A stretch of DNA of 64,000 nucleotides, from positions 62,001-126,000 of the forward strand of contig JAMKCH010049376.1 of the NCBI GenBank assembly GCA_023653785.1, written 5' to 3'. Source of the stretch: Ophioderma brevispina (lineage: Eukaryota > Echinodermata > Ophiuroidea > Amphilepidida > Ophiodermatidae). Under the pieces are notes generated by a model that ran no database searches, was not told where the DNA came from, and was given only the letters and a program-made list of their open reading frames with translations. Both the position numbers and the translations under genes were made by a program. The number at the start of each line of letters is the position of its first letter. Position 1 is the stretch's first letter. Of the stretch, positions 57,691-64,000 are shown in pieces.

Positions 57691-58799
57691 TAAAGTGTGG
57701 ACTGTTTCTACCCTATGAGAAAGAGGAACTTTTAAGCATCTCTAACATGTAATAGGCCTATTTGCTCTTTCCGGTGTCGCCATTTGCGGGAATCCTCGCA
57801 CTGATGCAACATAAACACGAATGTGATCATTTACCTAACGTTCGATCGGGTTCGATTCTCTCTAACAAAACCAAGGCAATTACAAGTTGTGAATGCAAAC
57901 CTACCCCCTCATTTGATTTGGCCATAGCGACCAGATCGAGGCTCTAGCTGCAGCAACTGGCGAACCGTGCAAAGGGCAAATACTAATATTCTGCACATGC
58001 ACGTTTATCCTGTTTTATTGGATTCTGGGGGAGGAGTTGATCTCAATCCCTCATTGTGTGTAAGACCGGATTAAAGATAAACCTTCCATTAAGGGAACAA
58101 TAAAACAAAATGTACATTGTTTGAGGTATAATATGGTTTAACGCAGCAGAAAACAAAATCCAATACAAATCGGTACTAAAAAAAATGTCGTTTCATCCAA
58201 TCTTAATTTAAAAGTACGAAAGGAACTAATTTGTATGCATTGAGATTGAAATAACACTTTTCAGTTAGTATCTTTAATATTATAGTCGTCAATTACACAT
58301 GAAATGGAGAATTTACTAGGCTTCTCCCGCTCGCTTCTAAGGCCTAGGATCACTTTTAAAAAAGTTTAACAATTGTTCATCTTTATTAATGATCAAATCG
58401 AACAATTATAATCTGTTTAGTATCCAGACGGTAACAGATGTAATATTAAATCAATTTTGCTAGTATACTATAAGGGGGCAATGAGGCTTATCTTAATGAT
58501 GCAATTTTTTCCCAGACTTGCTGAGTATTAATGAAATTTTAATGAATTGGTTTAAAGCTCCCCTCCATCTATCAAGAAGATCATATTAGGATGCGTCGTC
58601 TAAAATTTAAAAAAAATCCTATCATAGAGGTAATGGACAGCAACAGACGAATTCAAATCTGGATATATATATTTCAACTCTTCAACATGAAGTTTACTTT
58701 ACACCGACTTAGTCAACGTGTGGGCTTGCGAGATCATTGAATCGATCACGATGTTCATGATCCACACACACATTCAAGAAGATAGAATATGGTTAACGG
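57691..58799. other. Unannotated stretch
   Basis: Nothing recognised apart from AT-rich sequence. Confidence 0.5.
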
Positions 58800-59615
58800 C
58801 TACAAGGGGTAAAAGGACCCCGAAATGTTGGATACTATAGTTGGGATTTTTCGAGTTGCCGAGCTTCCTGTGGAGCTCTATGTAAAAAAAATCCCTAAAT
58901 CGGCATAATATGCCTGATTGCTTCCTTCAAAACCGCTGATGAATTCTTCAATTTTTACCATACGAAAGAAGACATCATGTTAAGCATTTGTTCTGCGTAG
59001 GAAGAAATTTTGGGAGAAAAATGCATTTGAAAAGTCATTTTTCGCGCCTTTTCAAAACTCCCCAGACTGCTACGAACGTTATTTATTCAATTTTAGTCTC
59101 ATTCTCATGTATTTGGGGTCCCTACCACGCTATCGACTCCACGAGGTTCCGAGCACGAAGTATACAAACGCACACGAGAATTCGCGCTCATGCAATACAA
59201 CATATACCCTGACGAATGCAGGTTACTGGCTCACATCTGGCTTCAGAGGGCCCTTGTGTAAAGCAGGGCTGGTTCACTATCTTGGCTACCCTCTTTAAAT
59301 ATGTCTGAAAGAAATAAAATAATAAATGAACACAAATCGCACCACATTTTGCTCAACTTTCCTTTTTCCTTTCTTCCAAGACCCGATTGTCATAGTTGAT
59401 CGCATTTTTCATGAAATCAACGTATAGCATTCTTTATGGGTTGACCCTTTTTTGCAGCAAATTTTTTAGCAGCAAAACGTTTTCCCCCGTTTGCAAGACA
59501 AATTACCGTATCATTAGCCCTTTACCACCAGAGAATCTATAACATGTTTACTGGGTATTTAATTTATATAGAGTGCTAATTTCCGAATTGTCGTACCAAA
59601 ACTCTTTGGTTGCTT
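58800..59615 (+). repeat. Direct copy of the E3 repeat arm
   Basis: Collinear with 28110-29080: 'GTTGCCGAGCTTCCTGTGGAGCTC', 'AATATGCCTGATTG', 'GATGAATTCTTCAATTTTTACC' and 'CTATCGACTCCACGAGG' variants in order. 'AATCTATAACATGTTTACTG' and the final 'GTGCTAATTTCCGAATT' close the copy. It is interrupted at 59222-59335. Confidence 0.85.
59222..59335 (+). mobile_element. Possible LINE 3' tail inserted in the repeat
   Basis: This block is absent from the copy at 28.8 kb. It ends AATATGTCTGAAAGAAATAAA followed by further AATAAA-type repeats, as 5'-truncated LINE copies do. Confidence 0.5.
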
Positions 59616-60077
59616 TCCCCCACCCCTGATCATTGTTAAATAATACTCTATGTTTTATTCACATAAGATTTTTGTGAAGAGGAGGGTGCTGGACTGCTGG
59701 GGCTATAAAAGGGTTCAGCTTTGTTGTCGCAAACCCGGTTTCTGGCGTATAATACAAATATAAGCCTACAATACAGGCTTAGAAATATTACATATGGCCC
59801 AACTCATTTTGTCCAATTTGGTACATCTTTGGTACAATTTGAGATATTTGCATCAATAGCCTTTGTAACGTGCCTTTACGACTACATGTTTGCGATAGAT
59901 TCAAAATATGCAGTCGACAATTACTTAATCCGGCAATTTTTTTTATAATCATGGGGCGTGAATTGTTTTCAATTACGACTTGACGGAAGCAATTCAGATT
60001 TGTTCCCTATTAATTGTGCCTCCGAAAGTCTCAAAAATCAAACCCTTTCCTCACACAAACCCAACTTTCCAGTATTC

Positions 60078-60304
60078 GCTATTTCAATAAACTTTTATCA
60101 ATTCTAAAGGTTGTACACGCAATTTCTATACTCCTTTCGAAATGCTAGTATTACATGCCATAAATGTACCCGATTGCATTTAGTATCCTCTATTTCAATA
60201 ACCTTTTATCATATTTTCATACAGGTATGTACACACGCATTTCTATACTCCTTTCGAAATGCATTAGTATTTACATTCATAATTACACACGATTGCCTTT
60301 AGTT
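60078..60304 (+). repeat. Tandem duplication of about 118 bp
   Basis: 'CTATTTCAATAAxCTTTTATCA', 'TTTCTATACTCCTTTCGAAATG' and 'CGATTGCxTTTAGT' occur twice in the same order (60078-60185 and 60190-60304). Confidence 0.88.
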
Positions 60305-62332
60305 ATGTGAGTTTTCCGCCTTTTCGCTTCCCTCTCGTTCTTTAATGCTACGAAAATTATACGCTTTTGATCGTATTCATTATTTTACTCGCCAATTTTT
60401 CACTCCAGTGGAAGTACTTTTATAAATTTTAACGGCCTTGCGGGCGCGCATACGCGTTTACCACGCCAATAACTCATTAACACAGTGTCTATGGTTGAAA
60501 ACACCTGGAACTTTGAGCATGTTTTTTCCCGTTTAAAACTCTCACAGAGAAATACAACCATATCAAGCCAATTACAAGCTAAAATAACCAATAACTAAAT
60601 TTTAAACATACGATGACCAGATTTTTTTAGTTAAAGCCCAATCATGTCAGCGATTTTTTTCGAATGTAAACAAATCACGCACCAATTTTTCATAAAAAGT
60701 CTTTTTGCCATGATCATGTTTGAGGAGTCCAAGGTGTGAAAATATCGGATCCCACACAATGATAATGATAAAAATGGGATAATTTAAGCCTATGAGTTTA
60801 AAATATTAGGCTCGACTGCAGTCTCGCCCATATTTTTGCAACTCATAGCGCGCCAATAATTTGGGCTTAAGCGATCCAATTTTATACACAGTTGTATGGA
60901 AATGGTTGTAGTAAAACAACTGTAAGTGGCTAAGCGTAAACACGTCGAATTGGTAAGAAATCATTGATTATTTAAACTTTGTTTACTAATAAAAAGTCGG
61001 GATCCGACATATATATGAAAATATCCAAGATGACGTACGGATGGTTTGCATGGTTCATTGGAGTATTCTTGCGAAGAAAAAAACACTCATTTCCATGCTA
61101 TTTTCCGTAGCAGTAGACGAGTTGAGGAAGCCGTCGCTCTCTATTTACGGTATCATTTTGCCACAAGCCGTGTTTGTTAGTCTTTCACCCCAACGATCGA
61201 TGTTCGGTGGTGAGTCAAGTTATGACCCGACGATCGCGTTAATTTTAACATTGAAATTAAAAATACAGCTTTAATCGAGGTTAATAATTCGACGTTTTCC
61301 TTTAAAAGATCTAATCTATCAAAAGTGGCATTCCATTTGTGTGTAATTTTTTAGCAAATAAATCCGTGGGACTCTTGAGGAATACAGTTTTTTTTTTTTT
61401 TAATAAAATTAGTAAACTCTTCAGCATACGAAGAAGGGTTACTCGTTTAACATTGAAAAGTACGTAGCTGAACCGCGCATTAGTGGTTTTCGATATGGAT
61501 CTATAGCGCTATTACAGTTGGGCGATCCATCTTTCCTTTGTTTTGAACGGCCCATTTCGTTTCGCATTAACTCAAAATAAATAGTGACTAAAATATCACA
61601 AATATGTTCAAATGCTTGATAATGTAAATGTTACTAAGGGTATTACTGGACATCGTTTCCCAAAGAGACCTCGGAGCTGGCGCGACCCCTATCAAATGTC
61701 CAATTTTTTTATGGATTTTGGCGTTTACGCCAACTAAAAAACCTGTGTTAATCTCACATTATATTAAAATACCCCTCTTTACATTTTTCCAATCATTGCG
61801 GTTTTAAAAAGTTGTAGGTTTTTTGCATTAAAATCTCCAAACAAACTTCGCCTCTTATCCTTGTGTGCTCACCGAAGTTCACAAGGTGAGGCTGTGGCAG
61901 ACTGACTGAAGTCAAGTGATATATTTCGCTGGCTTCTGTTCGGTATTGCGTGCGCGTTTTGAAATATTATCATGGATAAAGATGGCACGTTCACGATTGT
62001 GTACAGCCGTGTACATTTGTCGGAATAAATCTGGATTTTTTGCATCTAATGCCGTGTAGGAATCAACTTGGAAGAACAACTTTCATATGTAGTTTTGATT
62101 GCAACACGGACTATATATGTCGCGGTAAATCCATACCAAGATGTCACTTTTAAAACTCCGTTATGTGACAGTTGGCTTATACTTGCTTCTGACCCTCCAA
62201 CGCCTTTGTGTAACCGTTGTAGATAGTCCTGCCATCCACTGAATCGTATCAATGTCAAAGGAATAAAACATTTTTATTTGTTTTTATACTGTAGAAATAT
62301 GCATTAATGTAAAAATTAGATAAAACTTTCAG
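60305..62332. other. Unannotated stretch upstream of the candidate exon
   Basis: No exon chain recognised. The region may be intron if the exon at 62333 is real. Poly-T at 61389-61401. Confidence 0.45.
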
Positions 62333-62450
62333 GAAACAGTCCGAACTGTCCCTTTGCCAATTAACTACATAGACCCCAAGGAGATCCTGATTGACAAAAA
62401 TCTGACTATACATGCACAAGCTTTTGATCTCGACACCGGTGCTGTGTCGA
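62333..62450 (+). CDS. Candidate internal exon of a host gene, possibly transglutaminase-like
   Basis: A pyrimidine-rich acceptor (AAAACTTTCAG, AG at 62331-62332) opens an uninterrupted plus frame. It begins 'ETVRTVPLPINYIDPKEI' and continues with 'DKNLTIHAQAFDLDTG'. Donors are GTAATG at 62451 or GTATAT at 62457. Codon composition is far less AT-biased than the surroundings. The pattern 'V.LPI.Y......L.D..L.I.A.A....TG' resembles the first C-terminal beta-barrel of transglutaminases ('V.L...Y..Y...L.D...'). That match is weak and from memory. The frame has no ATG and would be overlooked by start-based calling. The minus frame 62255-62467 is its shadow. Of all stretches in the window this is the most exon-like. 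Confidence 0.45.
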
Positions 62451-62678
62451 GTAATGGTATATTTCAAATACTAGAATTTCGATAAATCGAAAAATTGTAT
62501 ATTGAAATTTACTATTTTCGATATCGAAATTTGGTAGTATTTTCGTTATCTTACTATATTCGGAGTGAAAATCAAAAAGTAGTCGTAGTATTTGGTAACC
62601 GTCAAATGTTGGTAGTTTTTACTGTAAACACGACCTTGCACGTAGTGTATGGCAAGTATATTGCACAATAGAACATAT

Positions 62679-63058
62679 AAACCTGGTTTTTCGATCGAAA
62701 AACCTGGTTTTTCAATCGAAAAACCAGGTTTTTCGAATTCGATTGTCATAGTTTTTTTTTTGATAAACCTGGTTTTTCAATCGAAAAACCAGGTTTTTCG
62801 AATTCGATTGTCATAGTTTTTTTTTTGATAAACCTGGTTTTTCAATCGAAAAACCAGGTTTCTCGATCGAAAAACCAGGTTTTTCGAATTCGATTGTCAT
62901 AGTTTTTTTTTTGATAAACCTGGTTTTTCAATCGAAAAAACAGGTTTTTCGAATTCGATTGTCATAGTTTTTGAAAAAAACAGGTTTCTCGATCGAAAAA
63001 CCAGGTTTCTCGATCGAAAAACCAGGTTTATCAAAAAAAAAAAACTATGACAATCCAA
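62679..63058. repeat. Hairpin satellite, 65-bp units of AAACCTGG/CCAGGTTT palindromes
   Basis: Each unit is an inverted pair AACCTGGTTTTTCAATCG/AAAAACCAGG followed by TTTTTCGAATTCGATTGTC and ATAGTTTTTTTTTTGAT. Unit starts (CGAATTC) are at 62734, 62799, 62885 and 62950; the 86-bp spacing contains an extra 21-bp CGATCG hairpin module. The last unit (63025-63055) is in opposite orientation. Confidence 0.92.
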
Positions 63059-63797
63059 TTCCATTAATCCGTTGAGTTCTTGTATATTACGCATCAACTC
63101 TGTCCTCGGTGCGAAGAAAGCCAACCTAGGCTACATAATGTAGTGCATTTGAACGTCATAATATTGGAATGCTGAGCTCTTTATAGCACTTATAGCGATA
63201 TCAATAACATTCTTCCACAAGTCACTAAATCAAATATATCAATGTATGAATTATAATATTTATTCTTTATTTAACGACATATCGCTTCTTTAATTGATTT
63301 ATTGATATGATATAATAAAAAAACAGCTGAATTAATGTTGAACCATTTAGTCTATCTATCGCTCGCGCATGCTAGCTCGTGAGCTCCGTATGTCCCATAC
63401 ACACTAGACCCTCTCAGGTTTCTGTGTATAAACGACTGGTAAGGAAGACTACCATCTCTCCTGAATCAACCAAACGGCGTGCGAGTGGTATTTTGAATTT
63501 TGTTAATCATTGGACAAGTTTGGTTCGTATGAGGGCGTGTGGCGGCCATTGGGTCAAAAAGTTGCATCGCAGTATTAAAAGGACCGATGCCCAAGGGTGC
63601 AGCAGGGTCCAGCCTATTTTTTTAGGATTTAGTTTTTGTTATTTTGTTTTGGTACTACATGGATGCATGTGTTCGTGAGTGCCATTCACCAATAAATAAA
63701 TGTTTGATTTTATGTTAATTGAACCTCCTGTGCCCTGAATCCGAGAGAACCGAGACTGTGGGAACAGTCCTAACATAAACACCACTTTACTATGTTA
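63059..63797. other. Sequence between two satellite blocks, perhaps an insertion
   Basis: Contains a 99-codon plus frame (63379-63678) without recognisable motif, polyadenylation-like AATAAATAAATG at about 63690, and GTCCTAACATA/TATGTTAGG inverted repeats at 63767-63799. An LTR or a gene 3' end are both possible. Confidence 0.3.
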
Positions 63798-64000
63798 GGA
63801 AATTCCGGTTTTTCAAGGAGAATCGATCGTCATAGTTTTTTATAAACCTCTTTTTTCAATCGAAAAACCAGGTTTTTCGAATTCGATTGTCATAGTTTTT
63901 CGAAAACCAGGTTTATTCGACGATACACGTGGTTTTTCAAAGCGATGTCATAGTTTTTTTTTTTGATTAAACCTGGTTTTTCATTGAAAAACCAGGTTTT
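63798..64000. repeat. Hairpin satellite, second block, runs off the window
   Basis: More degenerate AAACCTGG/CCAGGTTT hairpin units with the same TTCGATTGTCATAG linker (63876) as 62679-63058. Confidence 0.9.

Noticed and set aside
62255..62467. Minus-strand 70-codon frame
   Set aside because: Shadow of the plus-strand exon-like frame with acceptor and donor.
63379..63800. Possible solo LTR ending in GTCCTAACA
   Set aside because: No matching 5' TGTTAGGAC end, primer-binding site or target duplication could be shown; kept only as an alternative in the feature note.

Overview
This window looks like eukaryotic, AT-rich, repeat-dominated genomic DNA. There is no operon structure, and there are GT/AG splice-like signals, long microsatellites, non-LTR and Penelope-type retroelement remnants, tRNA-derived SINE-like units and many terminal-inverted-repeat (TIR) elements without transposase. 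A marine invertebrate, perhaps a deuterostome such as an echinoderm or hemichordate, fits the mix of repeats. The species cannot be fixed from the sequence alone. Many near-identical copies differ by single-base indels, so some frameshifts may be assembly errors.

Layout. 1-740: minus-strand LINE reverse transcriptase fragments of two kinds. 1.0-4.63 kb: a degraded Penelope-like element on the minus strand (N-terminal region, reverse transcriptase, GIY-YIG endonuclease, then a hammerhead ribozyme), bordered by two (TA)n tracts. 4.7-5.6 kb: a 306-bp tandem repeat and microsatellites. 6.96-7.87 kb: a foldback element built from ACTCT motifs that carries what looks like a promoter and first exon. 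10.0-14.6 kb: a SINE, then a TCCGAA-type tandem array carrying a Harbinger-like MITE (TAA duplication), a 2.5-kb hAT-like element (8-bp duplication) with another TIR element inside it, and a TTAA-flanked element. 16.9-17.7 kb and 33.2-34.15 kb: two oppositely oriented copies of a repeat with hairpin-forming GGCCGCC units, each broken by a different small insertion. 19-25 kb: mostly unannotatable, with one broken coding stretch at 23.95-24.29 kb. 25.4-32.5 kb: interlocked long inverted repeats, with a TA-flanked MITE and an open reading frame split by a 163-bp MITE inside. 34.5-35.86 kb: a TIR element whose core is a roughly 145-bp minisatellite. 40.9-41.65 kb: three G-run/C-run palindromes. 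42.3-43.0 kb: a LINE C-terminal fragment. 43.65-52.04 kb: a tandem segmental duplication whose first copy took two later insertions. 56.6-57.5 kb: another MITE. 58.8-59.6 kb: a third copy of the 28-kb repeat. 62.33-62.45 kb: the best candidate for an intact cellular exon, beside a hairpin satellite that runs off the right end.

No complete host gene can be called. Most recognisable proteins are retrotransposon remnants. The most informative content is the record of insertions: in several places an uninterrupted sister repeat in the same window lets the target-site duplication be read directly.
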